Below are positions 45,266 to 55,000 of a stretch of DNA of 64,000 nt, piece after piece. The notes under the pieces are model-generated. The model did no database searches and was not told where the DNA came from. It saw nothing but the letters and a program-made list of their open reading frames with translations. Within the stretch, counting starts at the first letter, position 1. Every line of letters begins with the position of its first letter. The position numbers and the translations under genes were made by a program. Source of the DNA: Anabaena cylindrica PCC 7122 (GTDB lineage Bacteria > Cyanobacteriota > Cyanobacteriia > Cyanobacteriales > Nostocaceae); assembly GCF_000317695.1 (NCBI RefSeq), contig NC_019771.1:4020001-4084000 (forward strand), in the 5' to 3' direction.

Positions 45266-48200
45266 CTAAAATTTTAATTCCATATTCAACTGTCCTCTAA
45301 AACCATATTCACTATTACCTAAACGAGAATCAATCACCAAACCAGAACTAGCACTTTCATAGCGAAATATCATCCCATAATTAGGATCTACTAATTGACC
45401 TTCAAATCCTTTAGTAGCCATAGAATTATTTGTATAGTAAGGTCCAATTTTTAAAGTACCAAAGTTTTTACTTTTGATGATGTTATAGGTAGTTTCAAAC
45501 TGGTATAAAGCCTGATTACCAAGAGAAATAGAACTATTAAAATCAAAACCAATTTTATGGGAAAAATTGAGAAGTAAAAAAGCACTCATATCACCTAAAC
45601 TATTAGATTTAACATCAGGATTTAGGAATTTTGGAGAATAACTCAACACCGGATAAAAAGTGATATTAAAATCTGGTTTGGCAAACTGAAACACATTTCC
45701 AAGGGAAATATTCGACAGATTTAAACGATTAGGATTAGTGTTATAAGTTAATGAAAAAAAAGGTGAATTAGCTATAATCGTATGCCACTGCTTCTTATCA
45801 TCATAAAATATATTCTGAAAATCTGCCTTAGCTGCAAATTTCAACATTCCTCCTATAGAAGTTTCTACTGTAGCATTAGAATTTAAATTACCCAAATTGC
45901 TATCAATCACGGGTGCAGAATCTGGAAATAGATTAAACCACATTCCTGTAGATAGGGCATAACTAAAATTATCAATACTTCCAGAAGCTACCAACTCAAT
46001 AGCTGGTAAATAAAGATGTCCAGTATAAGCAGATGTTTCAATATCTCTTTGTGGAAACGTACTCAGTTTTATTCTTCCAAAATCTAAATCATAACTTTTT
46101 CCTGGACCAATAATAGGAACTGCTGTAAACATACTAGATAGGTTATTATCAAAAACATAAGATTGATCAAATAAAACTTCTCCATCTGAAGTTTCACCGC
46201 GAATAAAAGTAACTTCAAACGTTTCGGGAGCATTAATTTGAGTTAAATTAGTAGGAATATTAATACCCGTAAAAAATATAGGACCCAAGTCACTGGGACG
46301 GACAAAATCTATGATAACAGGTGCTTCAGGAGTCCACGGTTCTATTTTCTGCTCAATAAATTGTACACTCCTGCGGTAAATGCCTGTTCTCAATTGGAAT
46401 AATAATGAACTATCTGGAGTAATATTACTTGCAAAAGTATAACTTCCTGAAACTTGGGAAAAATTGCTATTAGTATTGCCATAATTAAGTGTATCATTTA
46501 ACCTTTGATTCATCTGTCTTCGTTGTTGAGATGTAGCCTTTGTATTCAGAGTAGCTAAAGGTTGCAAGTTTTTATATTTTTCTTTTGCTTCACTAATAGA
46601 TTGATTTAAATTACCCGGATTAATAAAATTAAAAACACTGCCCAGCATTAAACCAAAACTAGCATTCATAGTTTGATTTAAATCAGTATCTTCCCATTGG
46701 GCTGTAGTTATAGATAAACCAGGATTAGAAAAAACATTCAAATAATTCAAATTAATTTTTTCTGGATCATATTTCAGTAAAGTCCGGTTATGTGACCAAC
46801 TTAAAGTATATCTAAACCAATCTTTATTCTGAGGATCTGATATAGAAAAAGTGGCAACTTCAGGACTTTGTTGACCTAAGTTATACCACATCAAAGAATT
46901 GAGATAATGAAAATCTTTTTGTTCTTTAGTTAAAAAAGGATTACTGAGAACTGCAACAATATCATCGTTGTCACTTTGATTAACTTGTAAAGTTTTGATT
47001 CCGGGAAAAGAAGTAATAGGAGAATTAAAACTAAATCCCTGTTTGGTGAAAACATCACCTAATATCAGTCCAGCAGCAGCAAGATTTTCACGGGGTATAA
47101 TACTACCAATTTCCAGCTTGACACCATTATTTAATAAAGGTTGTAAATTTACAGTCGGAAACCCTTGTAAAAATCTAGGTGTATTCGTAGCATCCAAATT
47201 ACCAAAGAAAGAACCTCCTCCTAGTAGCGCATTTGTTGTGGCTTTGCGGGTATCATCTAGAGGAATAAATTTTTCAAAAAAACTACCATCAGGTCTAGTT
47301 ACATTAATAGTAAAACTGGCATTATCGGCAAGATTTGCTCCTGGAGGTAATACGATTTCCGCAGCCCCACTAATAATATTGAGATCATCTAATTTTTTAT
47401 TTCCAACTAAATCTTCAAAAATATTAGGAATAGCAAATACTGTTTGTACACCCCAAAAAACAGTAGAAACTTTAGCAATTTGTCTAATTTTTTGTTGATT
47501 AGAATTTCCCTGATAACCAACATTGAGATGTCTACCTTCAGTCTCAATCACTACTCGATTTCCATCTAAAACCCAATAAAATTGTTCATCTTCCGGATAA
47601 AAAGAAATATTAGCTGATTTAATCAGAATATCACTAAATTCATCTTTTTGAAAAGGATTACCCGTTTTAAATTTATCTAAGTCAAAAGTAAAATCTGAAT
47701 AAAACTCAAAATTCAAAGGTTGAAAATTCCGGGGATTAATAATTAGTTTATCACTGGTATTGACGAAAAAGGGATATCTTGAAGCGCTATTATTTAACAA
47801 ATTACGCATTAAAGTTCTCAAGACTTTTCGATTTTCTTCAGGTGTTAATTGTGGGGGTTTTTCTGGTTTCTCTTCAGGGTTTTTTTCTGGTTTCTCCTCT
47901 GGAATAGGTAAAGAGGGTACTTCCTTGGGAAGTACAGGGAGATTTGGCTCAACTGGATTAAATTGTGATTGAATTTGATTATTCGTTGATTGTGCAATTA
48001 ATTTTTCTTTTTTAAGCGTAACTTCAGGTAAAGATTTACTATAATAGGGAGTAATTATAGATTTTGTATTTATATTCTGTTCATAATCGCCATAGATAAT
48101 TTCACTAGCACTATAGTCAGATAATGTAAAAGATGTATTATTCTCTTCACAACTAGATATTTCTGGCTGAAATTCCTCCTGGGTATGGGGTTTGTCTGCC

Positions 48201-48574
48201 CTGATAATGGGTGTAAATGGGTAATTTTCTAGGGTATGTCCCCGACAACCTATAGTTGTATGTAAGCGCTTTTCTGGTAACTTATATGCAGAATTGTGAA
48301 TAGAATTTATTTTTGCCTTAATTAACTTTTGCTCTGCTGAAAAAGAAATAACGTCTGTTTTCTCTGGAAAAGAAGGAGTTAAGTCTTTTTGTTCCAAAGC
48401 TACCTCTTCTAATTCTAACTGTTTTTCGGTATGACTATTCTCATTCGTGGCATTCACACTCGGAAGATCGTTAACTGGTTCTTTTTCATTCGCAATAGTT
48501 TTGATTGGTAATAATGTCATGATTGACAAAATTAAAAAAATCCAACTATTCCAGAAAAAATATAGTTTATTCAT
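45266..48574 (-). CDS. Large outer-membrane beta-barrel protein, unknown function
   Basis: A 1102-residue protein with an N-terminal signal peptide (about 1-28), a polar, disordered-looking region (30-205), a Pro/Glu-rich spacer (about 206-245, EEKPEKNPEEKPEKPP), and a long region of alternating beta-strand pattern (about 255-1102) ending in the aromatic C-terminus NMELKF. That ending and the strand pattern fit an outer-membrane barrel recognised by BAM. There is no POTRA, TonB box, S-layer homology or OprB signature that I can see. It diverges from two small secreted paralogues across an 819-bp spacer. Export or assembly of those proteins is a plausible but unproven role. Confidence 0.65.
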   Translation of the reverse strand: MNKLYFFWNSWIFLILSIMTLLPIKTIANEKEPVNDLPSVNATNENSHTEKQLELEEVALEQKDLTPSFPEKTDVISFSAEQKLIKAKINSIHNSAYKLPEKRLHTTIGCRGHTLENYPFTPIIRADKPHTQEEFQPEISSCEENNTSFTLSDYSASEIIYGDYEQNINTKSIITPYYSKSLPEVTLKKEKLIAQSTNNQIQSQFNPVEPNLPVLPKEVPSLPIPEEKPEKNPEEKPEKPPQLTPEENRKVLRTLMRNLLNNSASRYPFFVNTSDKLIINPRNFQPLNFEFYSDFTFDLDKFKTGNPFQKDEFSDILIKSANISFYPEDEQFYWVLDGNRVVIETEGRHLNVGYQGNSNQQKIRQIAKVSTVFWGVQTVFAIPNIFEDLVGNKKLDDLNIISGAAEIVLPPGANLADNASFTINVTRPDGSFFEKFIPLDDTRKATTNALLGGGSFFGNLDATNTPRFLQGFPTVNLQPLLNNGVKLEIGSIIPRENLAAAGLILGDVFTKQGFSFNSPITSFPGIKTLQVNQSDNDDIVAVLSNPFLTKEQKDFHYLNSLMWYNLGQQSPEVATFSISDPQNKDWFRYTLSWSHNRTLLKYDPEKINLNYLNVFSNPGLSITTAQWEDTDLNQTMNASFGLMLGSVFNFINPGNLNQSISEAKEKYKNLQPLATLNTKATSQQRRQMNQRLNDTLNYGNTNSNFSQVSGSYTFASNITPDSSLLFQLRTGIYRRSVQFIEQKIEPWTPEAPVIIDFVRPSDLGPIFFTGINIPTNLTQINAPETFEVTFIRGETSDGEVLFDQSYVFDNNLSSMFTAVPIIGPGKSYDLDFGRIKLSTFPQRDIETSAYTGHLYLPAIELVASGSIDNFSYALSTGMWFNLFPDSAPVIDSNLGNLNSNATVETSIGGMLKFAAKADFQNIFYDDKKQWHTIIANSPFFSLTYNTNPNRLNLSNISLGNVFQFAKPDFNITFYPVLSYSPKFLNPDVKSNSLGDMSAFLLLNFSHKIGFDFNSSISLGNQALYQFETTYNIIKSKNFGTLKIGPYYTNNSMATKGFEGQLVDPNYGMIFRYESASSGLVIDSRLGNSEYGFRGQLNMELKF

Positions 48575-49393
48575 ATTTATTTAAAATATTGGAATCAAAT
48601 TAAATCCCATTGCTATTGGGATTGCATTTTTTGATGATATATATAGAGAATTTTTTGATAAAAATTCTCCATCGTGAAAATTGTTGTTCAATAAAATCAT
48701 TGTTTTAGGCAGTGGCAACAATGTCAATGCTCGTGAGCATAAGCATGAGAAATAAATCCCATCTCATCCGCATTTAAGCCTGTAGTTTGGGAACAATTGC
48801 CTAAAAATCTTATTCAGCAAGCTCAAATAGCTGTAACTGAATATCTATATTAGCCCGATGATAGCAGTTGATTTAACTTATACCAAGATTTCTCCACGAT
48901 TTTTGCACATTATTATAATTAACTAGATTATTAACTAATACTGAATTTTTTCAGTAGATAAATCAAATATATAAGTGATATTGCTTAAGTACAGAATAGG
49001 TTACTTAAGTAGATCTACACTGGAAAAATTTGAATAACAAAATATTTGTTTTTGGCAGTTTATAGCCATACATCCCAGCACATTATATCTTAGAGTTTTA
49101 TTTAACACTGCCTTAACCTTGCAATTTTAAAAAATACCTGAAATATCACGGGATTTTTCAGGAAAATTCTTGAGAAGTTCCACTAAGTCTACTTACATAA
49201 AAGTACATTTAAAAATAGGTATTTAAGTTCAATATTTACCCCGTAACAACCTTTCAAAATAGCGTTTATTGTATTAGACATAGATTCTTACCCGTTCCCA
49301 AAGCAACCAAGTATCCATCTGTATACTTTCAGGCACAATCGTAAGTTTTTGTAGTGTGTAAGTTTTCATCAAAAAAGCTAGGAATTACCAATC
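48575..49393. other. Divergent regulatory region of the exported-protein locus
   Basis: An 819-bp AT-rich spacer between the barrel gene and the secreted paralogues. It contains AATCCCA/TGGGATT followed by CATTTTTT (48603-48630), a terminator-like hairpin facing right near the barrel gene's start, and a perfect interrupted palindrome ATGCTCGTGAGCAT (48727-48740) that could be an operator. Promoter hexamers are not clear. Confidence 0.5.
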
Positions 49394-49846
49394 ATGAACG
49401 CAAAATCTAACAAAACATTAAAAGCTGCTGCTATTTCTTCTCTCTTAGCAGGTGGTGCAGTAGCAGCATCATTCATCTCTGCTGAACCAGCCAAAGCTCA
49501 GTTTATTGGTGCTGATTCTCAGTCCAGAGTATCTGGTGCGATTACTAGCGTTTTATCAAATGATGTAACCAACAGCTTTGCTGCGGAAATGGTATTTCCA
49601 GAGCAGTCTATAGCCTCTAGTGGTACAGTAACAATTAGCGCTACTTATGCAACTGTGTCAGCTGACGTGAGCCAAGTTGCTATTACAACAGCAAACATGA
49701 GTGCTGGTACAGCAACTTATTCTGCAAGCACAGTTGAAGCCGCTACTGCTCGTGCGATAGACTCCGCTGAAGCTGCTACTCGCTTTGGTGACATTATTGG
49801 TATCGTTAAATCTTGGCAAAGTGGCGGTTCTGCTGCCTTGGACTAG
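49394..49846 (+). CDS. Small secreted protein, paralogue A
   Basis: A 150-residue protein with a canonical signal peptide (AAAISSLLAGGAVAASFIS, cleavage after AKA near 35). The mature part of about 115 residues begins QFIGADSQSRVSGAITSVLS, is rich in Ala, Ser and Thr, has no cysteine, and ends in RFGDIIGIVKSWQSGGSAALD. The central part (about 75-125) is low-complexity beta-type. The second paralogue 237 bp downstream shares the signal peptide region, QFIG-DSQSRVS-A-TS, NSFA-E-VFP and the last 21 residues. No known family. A strong terminator follows. Likely a structural or extracellular protein (inference). Confidence 0.72.
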   Translation: MNAKSNKTLKAAAISSLLAGGAVAASFISAEPAKAQFIGADSQSRVSGAITSVLSNDVTNSFAAEMVFPEQSIASSGTVTISATYATVSADVSQVAITTANMSAGTATYSASTVEAATARAIDSAEAATRFGDIIGIVKSWQSGGSAALD

Positions 49847-49947
49847 TTAAGGAAAGTCGGCGATTCCCACTAATAAAAGGGAATAGAAGGAATCGTCAAC
49901 CACCTTTAAGGGACATAGGCAGGAATATTAAATCCTTATGCCCTACA

Positions 49948-49989
49948 ATTCATCCCCTCAGCTTCAACTAGGGGATGAATTTATTTTAA
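49948..49989 (+). terminator. Rho-independent terminator after paralogue A
   Basis: An 11-bp perfect stem ATTCATCCCCT/AGGGGATGAAT with an 11-base loop, followed by TTATTTTAAT. It separates the two paralogues into different transcripts. Confidence 0.88.
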
Positions 49990-50083
49990 TCTGATTTTGA
50001 ATGAACGTCTGCTATTTTTTCTCCAGAAATGAAGGTTTAAGCTGGGAAATGTTGGGATAGTCAACAACTAGAGTGTCCCAATC

Positions 50084-50536
50084 ATGAACACCAACTGTAC
50101 CCACATATCAAAGGCATCAGTCATTGCATTTTTATTAGTAGGGATAGCAGTTGCAGCCTCATTTATTCAGGAAAAGCCTGCTCAGGCTCAGTTTATTGGT
50201 ACAGATTCCCAGTCTAGAGTCTCTGCGGCAGTGACTAGCATTTTATCGAATGGTACAACTAACAGCTTTGCATCGGAAATTGTATTTCCACAAGATTCCA
50301 TCAGTCCTAGTGGTCATCTGACACTGAAAATTATCTATGGTGCTGTAGGACATGATCCAAGTCAAGTGACAATTATCAAGGGAAATATGAATGCTGGAAC
50401 TGTTAATTATACAGACAATAGCATTCAATCTGCTATTGCTCGCGCCATTAATTCTGCTATTAATGATTATCGCTTTGGTGACATTATCGGCATTGTTAAA
50501 TCATGGCAGAGTGGTGGTTCTGCGGCTCTTGATTAG
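50084..50536 (+). CDS. Small secreted protein, paralogue B
   Basis: Same length (150 residues) as paralogue A and clearly homologous. Signal peptide cleavage is after AQA near 35; the mature protein begins QFIGTDSQSRVSAAVTSILS and ends with the identical RFGDIIGIVKSWQSGGSAALD. The middle differs most: it is more polar and includes IIYGAVGHDPSQVTIIKGNM. This pattern suggests an old tandem duplication with both ends under constraint. Separated from A by a terminator, so it probably has its own promoter. Function unknown; the conserved C-terminus could be a recognition or assembly signal. Confidence 0.72.
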   Translation: MNTNCTHISKASVIAFLLVGIAVAASFIQEKPAQAQFIGTDSQSRVSAAVTSILSNGTTNSFASEIVFPQDSISPSGHLTLKIIYGAVGHDPSQVTIIKGNMNAGTVNYTDNSIQSAIARAINSAINDYRFGDIIGIVKSWQSGGSAALD

Positions 50537-50559
50537 TTGTAGTTTGATAAATTAAAAAT

Positions 50560-50586
50560 CTTGTGGGGTAGGCATCTTGCCTGCCC
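50560..50586. repeat. Dispersed hairpin after paralogue B
   Basis: GGGTAGGCA/TGCCTGCCC around the loop TCT, preceded by CTTGTGG. It is a copy of the left hairpin at 42443-42463 with paired changes that keep the stem. It lies 24 bp after the stop codon and could act as a weak terminator. Confidence 0.75.
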
Positions 50587-50659
50587 AATATTACTAAAAA
50601 AATTCCCCAACTACGAAATTAACCGTTTATCCTACTATTTAGATTTTTGTGAATATAGC

Positions 50660-50773
50660 CTTTCCCACTCTAGTTAAATACAAAATTACCTCTCCCCAAC
50701 CCTCCCCTTGGTAAGGGGAGAGTGCGCGACAGCGCGGGTGGGGTGTATTTCATGAGCTTGGCAATTGCTATAT
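50660..50773 (-). repeat. Inverted repeat copy B (about 114 bp)
   Basis: The inverse of the copy at 45119-45232, from CTTTCCCACTCTAGTT to GCAATTGCTATAT. It contains CCCCTTGGTAAGGGG, a strong palindrome. The two copies bracket the barrel gene and the secreted paralogues, 5.65 kb end to end. Confidence 0.88.
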
Positions 50774-50819
50774 TATTTTTTGAAACTTTTACATAAATTA
50801 TCAGGGATTGAAAGTAATT

Positions 50820-52007
50820 ATGATTATATTTTGTGGTGGCACTGCTCAAAATTTAAGAACTCTTTCTTACAACCTTTGCCAAGCTCTGCTCACTCAAACT
50901 GGTAGAACAAATATTCAAGGGACTACTTGCAAAACTGCAACTGAAATTGACGCTTATTTTAAAATCATAGAAAAACCTGCACTGCCAATACTGATCCAAT
51001 ATCAGGTTCTTTCAGAATTAGCCTTAGAAGTAATCCATCACGGTCAGGCTAAGAGTGTTTATCTACATCAAGATCCCCGTGAAATTTTGACTACTGTCAT
51101 CACTTCTCCTAAACAAAAGGAAACTTTTGAATCTACTTTTATTAATCTTTGGCAACAATACCAAGAGCAGTGGTTTAGTGATGTCAATCAAACTTTATTA
51201 ATCCGTAAAGAGAACTTGCTCGCACAACCACATTCGGAAATTGGTCGGTTATCCACGTATTTAGAAATTGAATCGACAAAACCCGAAATTGAATTGTTAC
51301 TAAAACAGTATCGACTAGAGCAAGAAAAGAGCGAGGAATGGCAACAGATTCTTAATCCTCAACAATGCTTAATTATTGAAACATTACTCAGTCCCTTGTT
51401 ACTGCAATTTCATGATGAAGATGAATCTAGTTTATTTCAAAAAATAGAACAAAATTTGGTATCAATTCAATTAGAACCACTACTAATACAAATTGATAAA
51501 CTTCTTGGGCAAATTGGTCATTTCAAATCGGAAAAATTACGGGAACAGTTTTATGAATCTATTGATAAATGTCTGATCACCGCTTTAACTGCAAGGGGTC
51601 GGTTACAGGAAGCGGCAGAAGTGTACCATTTGTTAGGAAAATTCCTCACTTTACAAAATGACTTACAATTTTCTGAAAAATGGTATTTACGCGCTCTCAG
51701 TATTCAACCGCAGTTAGCAAAGTCTTACTATAATCTGGGCTTTGTCTATGAACAACAGGATAAGTGGGAACAGGCTATTGATAATTATACTCATGCTATT
51801 ACCATCAATTCTAAGTATACTAAAGCTTATTATCGTTTAGGATTGATTTTTAAACGTCAAAAGCATTTTATCAAAGCGATAGAGCAATTTTCCCAAGTTT
51901 TGCAACTAGATGCGGATCATCAAGGTGCTAAATTCAATTTAGCTCTACTGTGGCAACAAGGAGAGGGTGCGGATTTTATTCAGAATCTGCTAGAAAAAAA
52001 GAGTTAG
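50820..52007 (+). CDS. Sulfotransferase-like and TPR protein (5' part of a split gene)
   Basis: About 395 residues. The N-terminal region (about 1-155) resembles a sulfotransferase domain: SVYLHQDPREILTTVITS matches the 3'-phosphate binding segment and LLIRKENLLAQPHSEIGRLS the later R-x-E-D/N-L element. The usual N-terminal P-loop is not recognisable, since GGTAQNLRTLSYNL replaces it, so activity is doubtful. The C-terminal half contains TPR units (QLAKSYYNLGFVYEQQDKWE, KYTKAYYRLGLIFKRQKHFI). The frame ends at TAG right after an A7 run (51994-52000), and the next frame continues the TPR array, indicating one ancestral gene. I start at ATG 50820 rather than the TTG at 50808. Confidence 0.62.
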   Translation: MIIFCGGTAQNLRTLSYNLCQALLTQTGRTNIQGTTCKTATEIDAYFKIIEKPALPILIQYQVLSELALEVIHHGQAKSVYLHQDPREILTTVITSPKQKETFESTFINLWQQYQEQWFSDVNQTLLIRKENLLAQPHSEIGRLSTYLEIESTKPEIELLLKQYRLEQEKSEEWQQILNPQQCLIIETLLSPLLLQFHDEDESSLFQKIEQNLVSIQLEPLLIQIDKLLGQIGHFKSEKLREQFYESIDKCLITALTARGRLQEAAEVYHLLGKFLTLQNDLQFSEKWYLRALSIQPQLAKSYYNLGFVYEQQDKWEQAIDNYTHAITINSKYTKAYYRLGLIFKRQKHFIKAIEQFSQVLQLDADHQGAKFNLALLWQQGEGADFIQNLLEKKS

Positions 52008-52009
52008 AA

Positions 52010-55000
52010 TTGTTGCCTCAACTCACAGAACAAATTAATGATACTGGCGCAATATTGGTGCGTGAGCGTAAATGGGAACAAGCTAAGAACTGTTTTAAAT
52101 CGGTGATAGAACTAGACCCAGATTGTGTTTTGGGTCATTATAATCTAGGTTGTGTTTTGCAAAATCAAAAATACTATCCAGAGGCAATATTTTCTTATCA
52201 TCGTGCTTTAAAGATTAATGCTAATCATATTGATGCACTCAAAAATTTAGGTTATGTTTACTATAAAAATGGACAGGGCGATTTAGCCGAGAAATGTTTC
52301 CAGAAAATTCTGCAATTAAATCCAAATCATGCCGAAACTTACGAAATTTTAGGATTTATTGCTGGCGAACAAGGAAAATTATCAGAGTGCATTAGTTTGT
52401 TAAATGAAGCTTTAAAAATTAATCCCAATAATCCTAAACTTCATTCTTGCTTTCTGTTCAATTTAAGTTCGCTTATTAGTTTTACACCCCAACAGATTTT
52501 AGATTCTACTCAATTGTGGTATGAGCAACAAGTAGTTAATCAATGGCTACCGACTCTCACTACTAATCGTAACGATAAAACTCCACATCGTCGTTTACGC
52601 ATTGGCTATATTTCCCCTGATTTCCGCAGACATTCTGTAAGTACATTTATTAAACCTATTTTCCAACACCACGATCGCACCCAGGTTGAGGTTTTCTGCT
52701 ATGGTGAAGTAAATGAACCTGATGCAATTACAGATGAAATTATAGATATCTGCGATGCTTGGCGTTCTACTGTCGGTCTTTCAGATTTACAAGTAGCTGA
52801 GTTAATTCAAACAGATCACATAGATATTCTGGTTGATTTAGCAGGACATACGGCAAATAACCGGATGATTGTTTTGGGAATAAAACCAGCACCAATTCAA
52901 ACCACGTATCTAGGCTATTTTGCGACTACGGGTTTACCTACTATTGACTATTGGATTACTGATGAGGTTCTCCATCCTCATGATACACAGGAAAAAACCA
53001 GCGAAACTATATGGCGTTTACCCCGTTGTTATGTGGGTTATGAACCCCTGAAAAATGCACCTGAAGTTACTGAACTTCCTTGTAAAAAAACGGGCATCTT
53101 CACTTTTTCATCTTTTAATAATTTACGCAAACTCACACCAGAAACTTTTGCGCTGTGGATTGAAATCCTCAAAGCAGTTCCTAACTCTCGCTTGGTTTTA
53201 AAATGCGCTAGTTCTGATGTATTTAGCCCTTTAATAGCTGAAAAAATCCAAACTCCCTTTGTGGAACAGGGTATTGATCCGAAACGTATCTTTTTGTATG
53301 GTGGTTATGCTGCTGATGAAGATCACCTGAATCTTTATAACCAGGTTGATCTGCATTTGGATAGTCTTCCCTATACAGGATGCACTACAACTTGTGAAGC
53401 TTTGTGGATGGGAGTACCAACAATAACTGTAGCCGGGACTCGGAAGATGGAACGCATGAGTGCAAGCATTCTCCATAGCGTTGGTTTGGATGATTGCATT
53501 GCCTATAGTGCCGTCGAGTATGTTGAAAAAGCGATCGCATTAGCCCGAAATCCAGATTATCTACAATCTTTGCGCTCAACTATGCGGGAAAGAGTGCAGC
53601 ACTCTCCTCTGTTGGATGTCAAAAACATGACTAGTACGTTAGAAGCAGCTTATCGCCAAATGTGGCAAATTTATATTGAACAGGAATCAAAAATAGCTAC
53701 CAGCGAAAATCCTCCTACTAACGCTTCTTTTCCTGTTGATTTAGAATTTGCTGATGCTGTTAATTATTATCAACAATATCTCGAAAATAATCCTAATGAT
53801 GCTCAGGCTTACTATTATTTAGGTCAGGCTTATCAAGGATTGGATGATGTAGAAAATGCTATCCCATCTTATTTACAGTCTCTTGCCATTAATCGCTCTT
53901 CTGCTGCCACCTATCAAGCTTTAGGCCAACTGTTGGCAGAACAGGAATTAATAGATCAGGCTGAAAAATATTATCGGTGTGCAGTATTAGTAGAACCAAA
54001 TAATAGTGAAATACAGCAAAATTTAAAACTTTTTTTACAGCAGTATTGCTCTAAAACTGCCAAGAAAATTATTCCGATTTTTCTGAAAAATGCTAACAAT
54101 TCTGAAGAACTTAAATACTTTAAATTTATTGACGCTGATCATCTTCAGCCTGATGAATGCCTCGTTGAGATTGAGGGTGGAATTAAAATCTGTATTAAAA
54201 ATGATCTAAACAGCCTGACAAGTTATGTTTTGTTAGAGCAGGGTGATTGGTTTGAGCCAGAAATGGAGTTTGTTCGCAAACTTATTACACCAGGAATGGA
54301 AATCCTAGATATTGGTGCTAATCATGGAGTCTACACCTTGACTATGGCTAGGTTACTCCAAGGACAAGGTAAGATTACTGCTTATGAACCTGCCAGTTCT
54401 GTTGTTTCCTTACTGCGAAAAGGTGTAGAAGCTAACGGTTTCACCAATGTAGAGATAATCAATGCTGGGTTATCAGATTGCGAGGGTGAAGCAACTTTAT
54501 TTTTATCAACAAATAGTGAACTAAATTCTCTACAGCAAGATGGTTTATCCCAACAACAAGAAACTATTAAACTGCTGAATCTAGATCGAGAATTAGAACA
54601 ACACAATTGGCAGAAGATTGATTTTATTAAGTTAGATGCAGAAGGAGAAGAAGCCAAGATACTGGCAGGTGGCAAAAGATTTTTCTTCGAGCAATCGCCA
54701 TTAATTATGTTTGAACTCAAGCATGGTAAACATATTAATATGCGGCTAATTCAGCTATTTCAAAATCTAGGCTATGAGACTTACTACTTAGTTTCTAGCA
54801 TAGGTTGTTTAGTTCCTTTTGATGTAAATCAGCCTGTCGATGGCTACCAATTAAACTTGTTTGCTTGTAAAATAGAGCGATCGCAACAGTTAGCTGAACG
54901 TGGTTTGCTGGTTACAGAAATTCCAGAAAAGCCTTTACTTACAAACCCATCCTATTGGTTAGAAGCAATAGCAATTTTAAATTATGCCACACCTTTTCTG

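Noticed and set aside
45119..50773. Composite transposon bounded by the 114-bp repeats
   Set aside because: No transposase is inside, no target duplication flanks the pair, and the repeats look like independent intergenic elements.
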